Assembly (NCBI RefSeq): GCF_005047635.1
Contig: NZ_SUKC01000004.1
Coordinates: forward strand, 1-64,000
Length of the DNA stretch: 64,000 nt
Direction of reading: 5' to 3'
Source of the DNA: Arthrobacter sp. CAU 1506
GTDB taxonomy: Bacteria > Actinomycetota > Actinomycetes > Actinomycetales > Micrococcaceae
Below, one piece after another: positions 27,054 to 36,041 of the stretch. Positions within the stretch are counted from its first letter, which is position 1. Every line of letters starts with the position of its first letter. The position numbers and the translations under genes were made by a program. The notes beneath the pieces were generated by a model, which was given only the letters and a program-made list of their open reading frames with translations, searched no databases and was not told the origin of the DNA.

Positions 27054-28994
27054 ATGAGCCGCTCCGGAATCGTATTGTCCAACGTCGACCCGGCCGTCCG
27101 CCCGCAGGACGACCTCTTCCGGCACGTCAATGGCACGTGGCTCGCGGTGACCGACATCCCGGACGACCGCGCCTTGGAAGGCTCCTTCACCGCCCTGCGC
27201 GATGCGTCCGAAGAGGCCGTGCACGCCATCATCGAAGACGCCGCCAAGCATCCCGACCCGGCCAGCCCGGCCGGCAAGATCGGCATGCTGTATGCCGGCT
27301 TCATGGACACCGCAACGGTCGAGGCCAAGGGCTTCTCCCCGTTGGCCGAGCAGTTTGCCGCCGTTGCCAAAATCTCCGACCGGGACGGCCTGCGTGAGGT
27401 CATCGGGGCCTTCAGCCGTAGCGGCGCGGCCTATCCGTTGGCCTTCTTTGTCAACAACGACGCCGGCGACCCCACCCGCTACGTGATCTACCTGTATCAG
27501 GCCGGGCTCGGCCTGCCGGACGAGGCCTACTACCGCGAGGAGGAATTCAGCCCCATCCGCGACGCCTACCTGGACTACGCCGGGAAGATGCTGCAACTGG
27601 CCGGCTTTGATCCGGCACAGGCCGACGCAGCGCTGGACCTGGAGCACAAACTGGCGGCCGGCCACCTGGATAAGGTTTCCTGCCGCGACCCGCAGCAGAC
27701 CTACAACCTGCGCACCGCCGAACAGGTGGAAGCGGTGGCCGGATGGATGCCGGAATGGCTGGCCGCACTGGGGCCGGAAGCAGCCGGCGCTGCCGATATG
27801 GTGGTCTGCCAGCCGGAATTCCTGCGCACGCTGGACGCATTGCTGGACAGCGAACCTCTGGAAGCCTGGCAGGCCTGGCTGCGCTTGCAACTGCTGACGA
27901 CGGCGGCACCCTACCTTCACGACGAGGCGGTGCAGACCCACTTCGGCTTCTACGGCCGTACGCTGAGCGGTACTCCGGAACTGAAGGAGCGGTGGAAGCG
28001 CGGGGTGGCGCTGGTGGAAGGTGCCCTCGGCGAAGCCATCGGGGAGGAATACGTGGCCCGGCATTTCCCGCCGACGCACAAGGCACGAATGGAAGAACTG
28101 GTCGGCAACCTGCTGGCAGCCTACCGGGAAAGCATCTCCGGCCTGCCATGGATGACCGAGGCCACGATCGCGAAGGCGCTGGAGAAGCTGGCAGGCTTCC
28201 GGACCAAAATCGGCTACCCGGAAAAGTGGATCGACTATTCCAGCTTCGTGCCGGTGGAGGATGTCTGGGCCAATGTCCACGCCTCCAATGAGTTTGAGGT
28301 CCGCCGCAATCTGGCCAAATTGGGCGGTCCTATCGACGACGCCGAGTGGCACATGACCCCGCAGACGGTCAACGCGTACTACATGCCGACCATGAACGAA
28401 ATCGTCTTCCCGGCCGCGATCCTGCAGCCGCCCTTCTTCGACGCCGACGCCGATGCTGCCGCCAACTACGGAGCCATCGGCGCGGTCATTGGCCACGAAA
28501 TCGGCCACGGCTTCGACGACAAAGGCTCGCAGTACGACGGCACCGGCGCGCTGCGGAATTGGTGGTCGGACGAAGACCGGGCTGCCTTCGAACACCTCAC
28601 CGGCAAGCTGGTGGCGCAATACGCGGCGCTCAGTCCGGCGGAGGCTCCCGGCAGCACTGTCAACGGCGAACTCACCCTGGGCGAGAACATCGGCGACCTC
28701 GGCGGCCTGGCCATCGCCTACCGCGCCTACCAACTGAGCCTGCAGGGCGAGGAAGCCCCGGTGGTCGACGGGCTGACCGGCAGCGAGCGGTTCTTCTACT
28801 CCTGGGCCGAATGCTGGCGCCAGAAGATCCGCTCCGAAGAGGCGGTGCGCCGGCTGGCCATCGATCCGCACTCCCCGAACGAATTCCGCTGCAACCAGGT
28901 GGTGCGCAACCTGGATGCCTTTCACGACACGTTCGGAACGGCCGAGGGCGACGGACTCTGGCTCGACCCGGAGCAGCGGGTCCGGATCTGGTAG
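27054..28994 (+). CDS. pepO: M13-family (neprilysin-like) metallopeptidase
   Basis: A 646-residue zinc endopeptidase. The active-site motif HEIGH starts at His481 (HEIGHGFDD), the downstream ENIGDLGG supplies the glutamate ligand, and NAYYMPTMNEIVFPAAILQP is the typical substrate-site block. The C-terminus ends in the family pattern RVRIW. No signal peptide is visible, so it is probably cytoplasmic, as for many bacterial PepO proteins. The ATG has GAGG 6 nt upstream. It is divergent from leuA and convergent with the LCP gene, with only a 6-nt gap. The symbol is by family similarity. Confidence 0.92.
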   Translation: MSRSGIVLSNVDPAVRPQDDLFRHVNGTWLAVTDIPDDRALEGSFTALRDASEEAVHAIIEDAAKHPDPASPAGKIGMLYAGFMDTATVEAKGFSPLAEQFAAVAKISDRDGLREVIGAFSRSGAAYPLAFFVNNDAGDPTRYVIYLYQAGLGLPDEAYYREEEFSPIRDAYLDYAGKMLQLAGFDPAQADAALDLEHKLAAGHLDKVSCRDPQQTYNLRTAEQVEAVAGWMPEWLAALGPEAAGAADMVVCQPEFLRTLDALLDSEPLEAWQAWLRLQLLTTAAPYLHDEAVQTHFGFYGRTLSGTPELKERWKRGVALVEGALGEAIGEEYVARHFPPTHKARMEELVGNLLAAYRESISGLPWMTEATIAKALEKLAGFRTKIGYPEKWIDYSSFVPVEDVWANVHASNEFEVRRNLAKLGGPIDDAEWHMTPQTVNAYYMPTMNEIVFPAAILQPPFFDADADAAANYGAIGAVIGHEIGHGFDDKGSQYDGTGALRNWWSDEDRAAFEHLTGKLVAQYAALSPAEAPGSTVNGELTLGENIGDLGGLAIAYRAYQLSLQGEEAPVVDGLTGSERFFYSWAECWRQKIRSEEAVRRLAIDPHSPNEFRCNQVVRNLDAFHDTFGTAEGDGLWLDPEQRVRIW

Positions 28995-29000
28995 CGCCGG

Positions 29001-30644
29001 CTAGAAGGCGCCGGACTGCTGACAGGTCACCTGATCGGCGGTCTGGCCCTTGAAGCCGCCTGCCACACCGCCGGTCTTCGCCAGCTGTTTACCGCTGGCG
29101 AAGTCCTGCCCCACCGACAGCGCGACGCCGTAGTAGTCGCCGGAGACCAGTACGTTGGCCTGCGGAACGTTGAGTTCCTTAGCCAGGGACTGGGCAACCT
29201 GTTCGAAGCCGGCGGAGTAGAACAGCTGGGTGGTTGTCCGCTCCGCGTCGCCGGCCACCGGAGCGGCCAGCAGGTAGCCCAGTTCATGCAACTGCTTGGC
29301 CATTTCCTCGCCGCGGTCCGCTGCACCGGAGGCATTGATCACCTGGACAGGCTGCACGGCCGGATCGAAGGCCGGCACGTCCTCACCGGCCGTGGGGTCG
29401 TTCCCGGGGGCGGTGGATGCGTCGGCGGCAGCACCGCCGTCGTCGCTGTTCGGCGTTCCGGCGCCCGTATCGCCGGTGGCGCCGTCGGTGGCCTGCGCGT
29501 CGGAGGACTGGGCACCGGAGGATCCGGCGGCGTTCACCTCGGGGGCGGTGACGTCGCCGTCTTTGCGCAGGATCCGGAACAGCTCCTGCGCCGGTTCCTC
29601 GTCCAGGACCAGGCGGTTCTCGTCCACCGGAGAGGCCTGGGTGGGCAGCGAGACGAAGGCGACCTTGCCGAGATCCACGGACTTGATCCGGTCCGCCAGC
29701 GCCAGCAGCCGGGGAATTTCCGCCAGTCCCTCGTCCACGGTCAGGTTGCTGACCACTGCCTCGGCAATGGAATACAAACGGGGCACATTGGTCAAAGTCC
29801 CCTCGGACTGGATCTTGCGGGCCATCGAGGCCAGGAAGCTCTGTTGTGCCCTGATCCTGCCGCGGTCTCCGCCGTCGCCGAAGGAGTGGCGGGTGCGCAG
29901 GAACGCCAGCGCCTGCTCGCCCTGCACCGAGCTGACGCCCGCCGGCAGCTTCAGCTTCGAGTAGCTGTCGTTGATCGGTTCGTTGACGCAGACGTCCACG
30001 CCGCCGATGACGGTGGAGAGTTCCTTGACCGCGTTGAAGTCGGCCATCATGAAGTGGTCGATCTCCAGTCCGGTCATCTCGTTCACTGCCGCGACGGTGC
30101 AGCCCGGGCCACCGTAGCTGAGGGCGGCGTTGAGCTGGGCAGACTGCTGTTCCGGATAAACCTGGCCGGTCTCCGGATCCGTGCAGCTGGGGATCGTAGT
30201 GAGCAGGTCACGGGGCAGGCTGACCACGGTGACGCGTTTGCGGTCCGCGGACATGTTGACCAGCATCATCACGTCCGATTTGCCCCAGCCCGACGACGAA
30301 TCATTCGAGCCGTACTTGCCGCCGGTGCCGTCCCGCGTGTCCGTCCCCAGGACGAGGATCTGCACGGGATCCCGGCTCAGATCCACCGGAAGACCCGGCC
30401 CGCCGGTGCTCAGGTTCAGCGGCGACGTGGTGATGCTGTCGCGCAGGCCGACGATTTTGAAGACGACGACGCCGACGCCGGCCGCCAGCGCCAGGGCCAG
30501 CACACCGGAGACGATCTTCAGCCACAGCAAACGGGGGCCCCGGCCCATGTGGCGCGGGGTGGAACGCCGCGACGGTCCGGGCCGCTGCGGGGTTGGCCCG
30601 GTCGGGGTCTGCGGTTCATCACTGGAGCTGCCGCGATGAGCCAC
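29001..30644 (-). CDS. LCP (LytR-CpsA-Psr) ligase with LytR_C domain
   Basis: A 547-residue type II membrane protein. A short cytoplasmic tail (about 1-37) precedes one transmembrane helix (about 38-62). The LCP catalytic domain (about 95-310) has the arginine and aspartate motifs GTDTRDG, SLPRDLLT, and RTRHSFGDGGDRGRIRAQQ. A low-complexity linker rich in Ala, Gly, Asp and Thr (about 385-440) leads to a C-terminal LytR_C domain (about 450-525). LCP enzymes attach teichoic acids, arabinogalactan or capsule to peptidoglycan. The GTG is chosen for the GAGGGG box before it. Confidence 0.9.
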   Translation of the reverse strand: MAHRGSSSDEPQTPTGPTPQRPGPSRRSTPRHMGRGPRLLWLKIVSGVLALALAAGVGVVVFKIVGLRDSITTSPLNLSTGGPGLPVDLSRDPVQILVLGTDTRDGTGGKYGSNDSSSGWGKSDVMMLVNMSADRKRVTVVSLPRDLLTTIPSCTDPETGQVYPEQQSAQLNAALSYGGPGCTVAAVNEMTGLEIDHFMMADFNAVKELSTVIGGVDVCVNEPINDSYSKLKLPAGVSSVQGEQALAFLRTRHSFGDGGDRGRIRAQQSFLASMARKIQSEGTLTNVPRLYSIAEAVVSNLTVDEGLAEIPRLLALADRIKSVDLGKVAFVSLPTQASPVDENRLVLDEEPAQELFRILRKDGDVTAPEVNAAGSSGAQSSDAQATDGATGDTGAGTPNSDDGGAAADASTAPGNDPTAGEDVPAFDPAVQPVQVINASGAADRGEEMAKQLHELGYLLAAPVAGDAERTTTQLFYSAGFEQVAQSLAKELNVPQANVLVSGDYYGVALSVGQDFASGKQLAKTGGVAGGFKGQTADQVTCQQSGAF

Positions 30645-30758
30645 TGGCTTTCCCCTCAATCCATTGAAAAATTTGATGCACAATTGGCCTACGCGAACGC
30701 AGGCCGCTAAGTATTGTACGGCCTGCAGCTGGGTAAAGTTCCCGGATTAAGCCCCAGC

Positions 30759-31739
30759 CTAGAAACCCAGGCGTACCAACTGCTTGGGGTCGCGCTGCCA
30801 GTCCTTGGCGATTTTCACATGCAGGTCCAGATAGACCCGGGTGCCGAGCAGGCCCTCGATCCCCTTGCGGGCCCGGGTGCCGACGTCGCGCAGCCTGGCC
30901 CCGCCCTTGCCGATGATGATGGCCTTCTGTGACGGACGTTCCACGAACAGGTTCACCCGGACGTCCAGCAGCGGGTTGTCGGCGCTGCGGCCTTCGCGCG
31001 GAACGATCTCCTCCACCACCACGGCCAAGGAGTGCGGCAACTCGTCGCGCACACCCTCCAGCGCGGCCTCGCGGATCAATTCGGCCACCATCACGGCCTC
31101 CGGTTCATCCGTGAGTTCGCCGTCCGGGTACAGCGGCGGCGACAGCGGCATCTGTTGGACCAAGACGTCGGCGACGGTCTGGACCTGGTCGCCCTTGGCG
31201 GCGGACACCGGCACGATGGCAGCGAATCCCTCCGCACCGAAGACTTCGGTACCGAGTCCGGCCACCGACAGCAGCTGCTCGGCCAGCGCCTGCTTGTCCA
31301 CCAGATCGGTCTTGGTCACCAGTGCCACCACGGGCTTGCGGGCCAGGCCGGCCAACTGGCTGGCGATGAACCGGTCGCCGGGGCCGATCTTCTCATTGGC
31401 CGGCAGGCAGAAACCGATCGCATCGACTTCCGAGAGCGTATCGGCCACCAGGTCGTTCAGCCGCTGCCCCAGCAGGGTCCGCGGCCGGTGCAGTCCGGGG
31501 GTATCCACCAGCACCAGCTGGGCGTCCGGCCGGTGCACGATCCCGCGGATGGTGTGCCGGGTGGTCTGCGGCTTGGCGGACGTGATGGCCACTTTCTGCC
31601 CGACCAGGGCATTCGTCAGCGTGGACTTGCCCGCGTTGGGCCGGCCCACCAGCGAGACAAAACCGGCGCGGTAGTCGTCCGGCCAGCCGCTGGACGGCAT
31701 CGCCATGGGCTTTCCAGCATCGGATGTGTTCTCTGTCAT
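30759..31739 (-). CDS. era: GTPase Era
   Basis: A 326-residue GTPase that helps mature 16S rRNA and the 30S subunit. The G domain shows GRPNAGKST (Walker A), VDTPG and TKTD, and the C-terminal KH domain has IIIGKGGARLRDVGTRARKGIE, which binds the 3' end of 16S rRNA. Its start overlaps the stop of the CBS-domain gene upstream (31736-31739). It is the last gene of the phoH-ybeY-hlyC-era run, a conserved actinobacterial order. Confidence 0.96.
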   Translation of the reverse strand: MTENTSDAGKPMAMPSSGWPDDYRAGFVSLVGRPNAGKSTLTNALVGQKVAITSAKPQTTRHTIRGIVHRPDAQLVLVDTPGLHRPRTLLGQRLNDLVADTLSEVDAIGFCLPANEKIGPGDRFIASQLAGLARKPVVALVTKTDLVDKQALAEQLLSVAGLGTEVFGAEGFAAIVPVSAAKGDQVQTVADVLVQQMPLSPPLYPDGELTDEPEAVMVAELIREAALEGVRDELPHSLAVVVEEIVPREGRSADNPLLDVRVNLFVERPSQKAIIIGKGGARLRDVGTRARKGIEGLLGTRVYLDLHVKIAKDWQRDPKQLVRLGF

Positions 31740-33067
31740 CGTTCCCTCTCAGTCCCGGGCAGGCGCGCGGTGTCAGTGGCGGCAGCTCCGTCGTCGTGGC
31801 TGGACTGCGCCTCTGGCGGCGCGTCGTACCAGGCCAGCACGTGGCTGACGCGGTTGCGCCGCCCCTCCAGCCGTTCCGCGCGCAGGTGCAGGCCGTCCAG
31901 CAGGACCTCGCTGCCCACGATCGGCACCCGGCCCAGGCTTTTGGCCAGCAGCCCGCCGACCGTGTCCACCTCTTCATCGTCCAGCTCCAAGCCGAACAGT
32001 TCACCGACGTCGTCGATGCCGGTGCGGGCGCTGACGCGGAACCGTCCGTCCGGCAGCGCTTCGATCTCGGGGCGCTCGGTGTCATACTCGTCGACGATTT
32101 CGCCGACGATCTCTTCGATCAGGTCCTCCAGCGTGACCAGCCCGGCGGTTCCGCCGTACTCGTCGATCACGATCGCCACATGCGTGGACTCGCGCTGCAT
32201 TTCCTGCAGCAATTCCCCCACCGCCTTGGACTCCGGCACGTAGCGGACCTCGCGGCAGATCTGGTCCACCAAGATGCCGGCGCCGTGGTCGGCCCTCCCA
32301 TGGATCCGGGCAGCGACGTCCTTCAGGTAAAGGATGCCGCGGACCTGGTCGGCGGTGTCCATGATCACCGGGATGCGCGAGTAGCCGGACTGCAGGAACA
32401 GCGTCATGGCCTCCTGCAGGGTGGAGCCGGAATCGATGCTCAGCATGTCCGTGCGCGGCACCATCACCGACTTGACCTTGGTGTCGCCCAGTTCGAAGAC
32501 CGAATGGATCAGTTCCGCTTCCGTGTCCTCGATCATGTCCGATTCGTTGGCCCGGTCCACTAGTTCGCGGAACTCTTCTTCGGTGAAGAAGGCGGCGTCG
32601 GCGCGGGGCGCGTTCGGCGCAACCGCACTGCCCAGGCGCACCAGCCACTGCGGCACCGGCCCCAGCACCGCGCACAGCATCCGGACCAGCAACGCGGTGG
32701 AGAGCACCACGGCGCTGGCGTGCATCCGGCCCAGCTGGCGCGGCGAAACCCCGACCAATACGAACCCGACGCCGGCCATGGTGGCGGTGGCGAGCAGACC
32801 CGCCAACCAGATGTTGTCCAGCAGATCGTGGAAGAGCAGCGCGATGGCTACGGCTGCGGCCATCTCGAACCAGACCCGCCAGAAACGGAGCGCATGCATG
32901 TGCGCGGCCGGCGAGGCCAGGATGACGCGCAGGCTGCGGCTCCGTCCGGACCGCAGCAACTGTTCGGCGTCATGGCGCGGCAAATACGTGAACGCTGCCT
33001 CGGCAGCCGTGAGCGCGCCGGCGACAAGTATAAAAGCCAGCGTCATGCCGGCAAGAACCCAGAGCAT
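31736..33067 (-). CDS. HlyC/CorC-family CBS-domain membrane protein
   Basis: A 443-residue integral membrane protein. The N-terminal transmembrane domain (DUF21-like, about residues 1-140) is followed by paired CBS domains (about 205-330, with VPRTDMLSIDSGSTLQEAM and IDEYGGTAGLVTLEDLIEEI) and a C-terminal CorC_HlyC domain (about 345-420, DDVGELFGLELDDEEVDTVGG). Members are linked to magnesium or cobalt resistance and efflux, and the old hemolysin name is misleading. It lies between ybeY (10 nt) and era (4-nt overlap). Confidence 0.92.
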   Translation of the reverse strand: MLWVLAGMTLAFILVAGALTAAEAAFTYLPRHDAEQLLRSGRSRSLRVILASPAAHMHALRFWRVWFEMAAAVAIALLFHDLLDNIWLAGLLATATMAGVGFVLVGVSPRQLGRMHASAVVLSTALLVRMLCAVLGPVPQWLVRLGSAVAPNAPRADAAFFTEEEFRELVDRANESDMIEDTEAELIHSVFELGDTKVKSVMVPRTDMLSIDSGSTLQEAMTLFLQSGYSRIPVIMDTADQVRGILYLKDVAARIHGRADHGAGILVDQICREVRYVPESKAVGELLQEMQRESTHVAIVIDEYGGTAGLVTLEDLIEEIVGEIVDEYDTERPEIEALPDGRFRVSARTGIDDVGELFGLELDDEEVDTVGGLLAKSLGRVPIVGSEVLLDGLHLRAERLEGRRNRVSHVLAWYDAPPEAQSSHDDGAAATDTARLPGTERER

Positions 33068-33077
33068 CGTCGCGTCT

Positions 33078-33551
33078 CTACAGCGTGGTTTCGGTGGGGG
33101 CGGCCTTGCCCGTGAAGGAGGAGAGGAGTTGGCGCTGAAGGCCGAACATCTCTTCCTTTTCGGCCGGCTCCGCGTGGTCGAAGCCGAGCAGATGCAGGAT
33201 GCCGTGCGTGGTCAGCAGCAGCATTTCGTCCAACAGCCCGTGGCCCGCCTTCTGCGCCTGCTCCTGCGCTACCTGCGGACAGATCACGATATCGCCGAGT
33301 ACGCCGGCCGGGCCGGGCCTCATGGCGGTACCGGGACGCAGCTCATCCATCGGGAAGGACAGCACGTCGGTGGCACCCGGCTCGTCCATCCATTCGATGT
33401 GCAGCCGTTCCATCGCCTCGGTGTCCACCATGATGATGGACAGTTCGGCTTCCGGATGCACGTAGAGCGAATCCAGCACGAACCGAGCCAGCCGCACCAG
33501 CTCTTCTTCGTCCGCCGCGATGGTTGATTCGTTATTGACCTCGATGCTCAT
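33078..33551 (-). CDS. ybeY: Endoribonuclease YbeY
   Basis: A 157-residue single-strand endoribonuclease required for 16S rRNA 3' end maturation and ribosome quality control. The metal-binding motif [11 protein letters not shown] (HxxxHxxxxxH) is intact near residue 118. The start ATG overlaps the phoH stop by four bases (33548-33551), and the gene sits 10 nt before the CBS-domain gene. Its partner Era is in the same run, in agreement with shared action on the 30S subunit. Confidence 0.96.
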   Translation of the reverse strand: MSIEVNNESTIAADEEELVRLARFVLDSLYVHPEAELSIIMVDTEAMERLHIEWMDEPGATDVLSFPMDELRPGTAMRPGPAGVLGDIVICPQVAQEQAQKAGHGLLDEMLLLTTHGILHLLGFDHAEPAEKEEMFGLQRQLLSSFTGKAAPTETTL

Positions 33552-34627
33552 GCTCCACGCTCCGGGCTCGGGTCTTCCGCTTCAGTCTTCCGTCGAGCGG
33601 CCGGGGCGCGGTGCGGGATGCGCCCGCCCGCGCTGCGACGGCGCTCGTCCCAGCGGCTGTAGGCCGTCACAATGTCGCTGACCAACCGGTGCCGGACCAC
33701 GTCGGTGGCATCCAGCTGGGAGAAGCGGACATCCTCGACGCCGTCCAGGATTTCACTGACCACTTTCAGGCCGGAGCTGGTGCCGCCGGGCAGGTCGATC
33801 TGCGTGACGTCGCCGGTCACCACCATCTTGGAGCCAAAGCCCAGCCGGGTGAGGAACATCTTCATCTGTTCCGGTGTGGTGTTCTGCGCCTCGTCCAGGA
33901 TGATGAAGGCGTCGTTCAGCGTGCGGCCGCGCATGTAGGCCAGCGGCGCCACCTCAATGGTGCCGGCCGCCATCAGGCGCGGAATCGATTCCGGGTCCAT
34001 CATGTCGTGCAGCGCGTCGTAGAGCGGGCGCAGATACGGGTCGATCTTGTCGTTGAGCGTGCCCGGGAGGAAGCCGAGCCGCTCCCCTGCCTCGACGGCG
34101 GGTCGGGTCAGGATGATCCGGTTGACCTCTTTGTGCTGCAAGGCCTGCACGGCCTTGGCCATCGCCAGGTACGTCTTTCCGGTGCCGGCCGGACCGATGC
34201 CGAAAACCACTGTGTGGTTGTCGATGGCCTCCACGTAGTTCTTCTGGTTCAGCGTCTTGGGCCTGATGTTCCGGCCGCGCGAAGACAGGATGTTCAGCGT
34301 GAGCACTTCGGCCGGCCGCTGCGCAGTCTGTTCGCCGAGCATGCGCAGCAGCTGGGCCACCACCTGCGGCGTGATCCGGGTGTCCTTGGCGGCCAGCGCA
34401 CGGATCTCTTCGACCAGGTTAAGCGTGAGTTGGACTGCGTCGGCGGGGCCGGAGATGGAGAGCTCGTTGCCGCGCACATGGAGGTTCACGTCGCTGAACT
34501 CGGCCTCAATGACCTGCAGCACCTCATCATGGGCACCGAGCGCCCTCACCATGTGTTCCGGCGAATCGAAATGGACGGAACGGCTGCTTGATCCCAGCGG
34601 ATCGACATCCAGGCGTGATTGGGACAT
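33548..34627 (-). CDS. phoH: PhoH-family ATPase (PhoH-like / PhoL)
   Basis: A 359-residue P-loop ATPase of the PhoH type. The Walker A motif is [11 protein letters not shown] and the Walker B is FIILDEAQN, with a KH-like N-terminal segment ([26 protein letters not shown]). Such proteins are thought to work with YbeY on RNA, and a helicase role has been suggested. The start is taken as the ATG of [10 protein letters not shown]; an in-frame ATG at 34651 with AAGGAG too close before it is an alternative. The stop overlaps ybeY by four bases. Confidence 0.93.
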   Translation of the reverse strand: MSQSRLDVDPLGSSSRSVHFDSPEHMVRALGAHDEVLQVIEAEFSDVNLHVRGNELSISGPADAVQLTLNLVEEIRALAAKDTRITPQVVAQLLRMLGEQTAQRPAEVLTLNILSSRGRNIRPKTLNQKNYVEAIDNHTVVFGIGPAGTGKTYLAMAKAVQALQHKEVNRIILTRPAVEAGERLGFLPGTLNDKIDPYLRPLYDALHDMMDPESIPRLMAAGTIEVAPLAYMRGRTLNDAFIILDEAQNTTPEQMKMFLTRLGFGSKMVVTGDVTQIDLPGGTSSGLKVVSEILDGVEDVRFSQLDATDVVRHRLVSDIVTAYSRWDERRRSAGGRIPHRAPAARRKTEAEDPSPERGA

Positions 34628-34979
34628 AGTCCGGCCGATGCGGCCTTTCATCGCTCCTTCGGTGGGCGCTGCTTGCGGTGCTGACGACGGTACTGGCGGC
34701 GGTGCTGCCAGTGGTGGGCCGGAAGTCCTCCAGCCCTGACGGTACAAGGTACATGCTACGGCACAGGTCACCGCGCAGTCCTCTGCGCGGCCAAAAACGC
34801 CTTGATCTCGATCCTGCATCAATCGTGCATCAGTCCGGTTGAGAGCTGGTTAAAGCAGCCATCAGCCCCCCTCCCCTATGCCAAGCTAGTGGGGCAGGAA
34901 AACGGACGCCCCCGATTCCTGCCCTGAATCTACGCAGTCTTTCCGGCCAACCAGCCGAGCAACCAGAAGGGAACCAGGT
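34628..34979. other. Divergent intergenic region, phoH and GerMN lipoprotein
   Basis: About 350 nt with no supportable gene. It must hold promoters for the phoH operon (minus) and the lipoprotein (plus). TTGAGA at 34839-34844 is a possible + strand -35, but I find no convincing -10 with proper spacing. GCATCA occurs twice near 34815-34832, too short to interpret. The ribosome-binding site AGAAGGGA (about 34965-34973) precedes the ATC start of the lipoprotein. Confidence 0.5.
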
Positions 34980-35948
34980 ATCACCAGCAACCAGCTCCGA
35001 CAGCCTTCGGGCTCGGTCCCGGCACGCCGCTTCGGCGCGTGGCTGGCGCTGGTTACCGCATCCTCGCTGGTGCTGCTCGGTTGCACACCCCAGGGAACGG
35101 CCGGAGGCGGGCAGACCTCCATGCCCGTCCCCACGGCACCTACCGCCGCCAGCAGCCCGCTGGTCTCCAGCGCACCGGTGGAGACGCTGCGTTCCTCCGA
35201 GCTCTCCCCGCTGTACTGGCTGGGCACGAACGCGGACAACGTGTTCCTCTACCGCGAATACCGTGAAGCAGAAAACCTCGGAGACCCCATTACGACGGCG
35301 GTGACGGCCTTGACCCGCCAACAGCCGCTGGATCCGGACTACTTCAATCCGCTCAGCCCCGCCACCAAGGTCGGCGCATCCATCACCAACGGCTCGGTCA
35401 TCACGCTGGACATCTCCTCGGATGCCTTTAAACGCCGGGTGGACGCCGGCATCGCCGAACGCGCCGTGCAGCAGCTGGTATATACCGCCACCGCTGCCGC
35501 GGCCAACGCCGGGCTCAGCAACTCGGATAATCCTCTCGAGGTAGTGATCCTGGTAGACGGCCACCACGGCTACAAAGCCTTCGGCCATGTGACGCTGGGC
35601 GAACCGATGTCCCGCGACGGCAGCCTGGCCGCCCCGGTGTGGATCATCGACCCGGCCCAGGGCGTCACGTCAGAGGGGCGCGTGGAGGTATTCGGCCGAG
35701 GCGTCGCCTTCGAATCACAGCTGCGCTGGCAGATCTTCCGGATTACCGACCTCGACAAGCCTTCGGAAGGCAAGCTGGTGAAGGCCGGAACGGTCTCGGT
35801 TGACGCGCCGGCCGGCGAAATCGGCGAGTACAAGTTCAGCCAGAAATTGGATCCGGGCACCTACGAGCTCTATGTCTTCCACGAGGACGTCAGCGGGCAG
35901 ACCGAAGAACGGCAGAACGCGGACAGCAAGGTCTTCACGATCAAGTAG
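34980..35948 (+). CDS. GerMN/Gmad2-domain lipoprotein with a non-canonical ATC start
   Basis: A 322-residue secreted lipoprotein. The signal peptide (PARRFGAWLALVTASSLV) ends in the lipobox LLGC, so Cys35 is lipidated. A GerMN domain (about 85-215) and a C-terminal Gmad2 immunoglobulin-like domain (about 230-322) follow; both are named from spore-germination proteins but are common in non-sporulating actinobacteria. No ATG, GTG or TTG occurs in frame before the first possible GTG (35070), which would cut off the signal peptide. The only start matching a Shine-Dalgarno (AGAAGGGA) is ATC at 34980, either a rare start or a mutated ATG. Confidence 0.75.
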   Translation: MTSNQLRQPSGSVPARRFGAWLALVTASSLVLLGCTPQGTAGGGQTSMPVPTAPTAASSPLVSSAPVETLRSSELSPLYWLGTNADNVFLYREYREAENLGDPITTAVTALTRQQPLDPDYFNPLSPATKVGASITNGSVITLDISSDAFKRRVDAGIAERAVQQLVYTATAAAANAGLSNSDNPLEVVILVDGHHGYKAFGHVTLGEPMSRDGSLAAPVWIIDPAQGVTSEGRVEVFGRGVAFESQLRWQIFRITDLDKPSEGKLVKAGTVSVDAPAGEIGEYKFSQKLDPGTYELYVFHEDVSGQTEERQNADSKVFTIK

Positions 35949-36024
35949 ACCGCGGCCACCACGCTGGAACGCGGACAGCAAGGCCTTCGCGATCAGTAGG
36001 CCGTGGCCACCACGCTAAACGCGG
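35916..36024 (+). repeat. Tandem duplication of the lipoprotein gene's 3' end
   Basis: The last codons of the lipoprotein gene, its stop and about 20 nt of flank (unit 1, 35916-35967) are repeated imperfectly (unit 2, 35968-36017), and AACGCGG begins a third time at 36018. Unit 1 ends in NADSKVFTIK-stop and unit 2 in NADSKAFAIS-stop. The second copy would be an untranslated relic. The unit is 50-52 bp, with about eight substitutions or indels between copies. Confidence 0.88.
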
Positions 36025-36041
36025 CCGCACCGGCTATTGGT

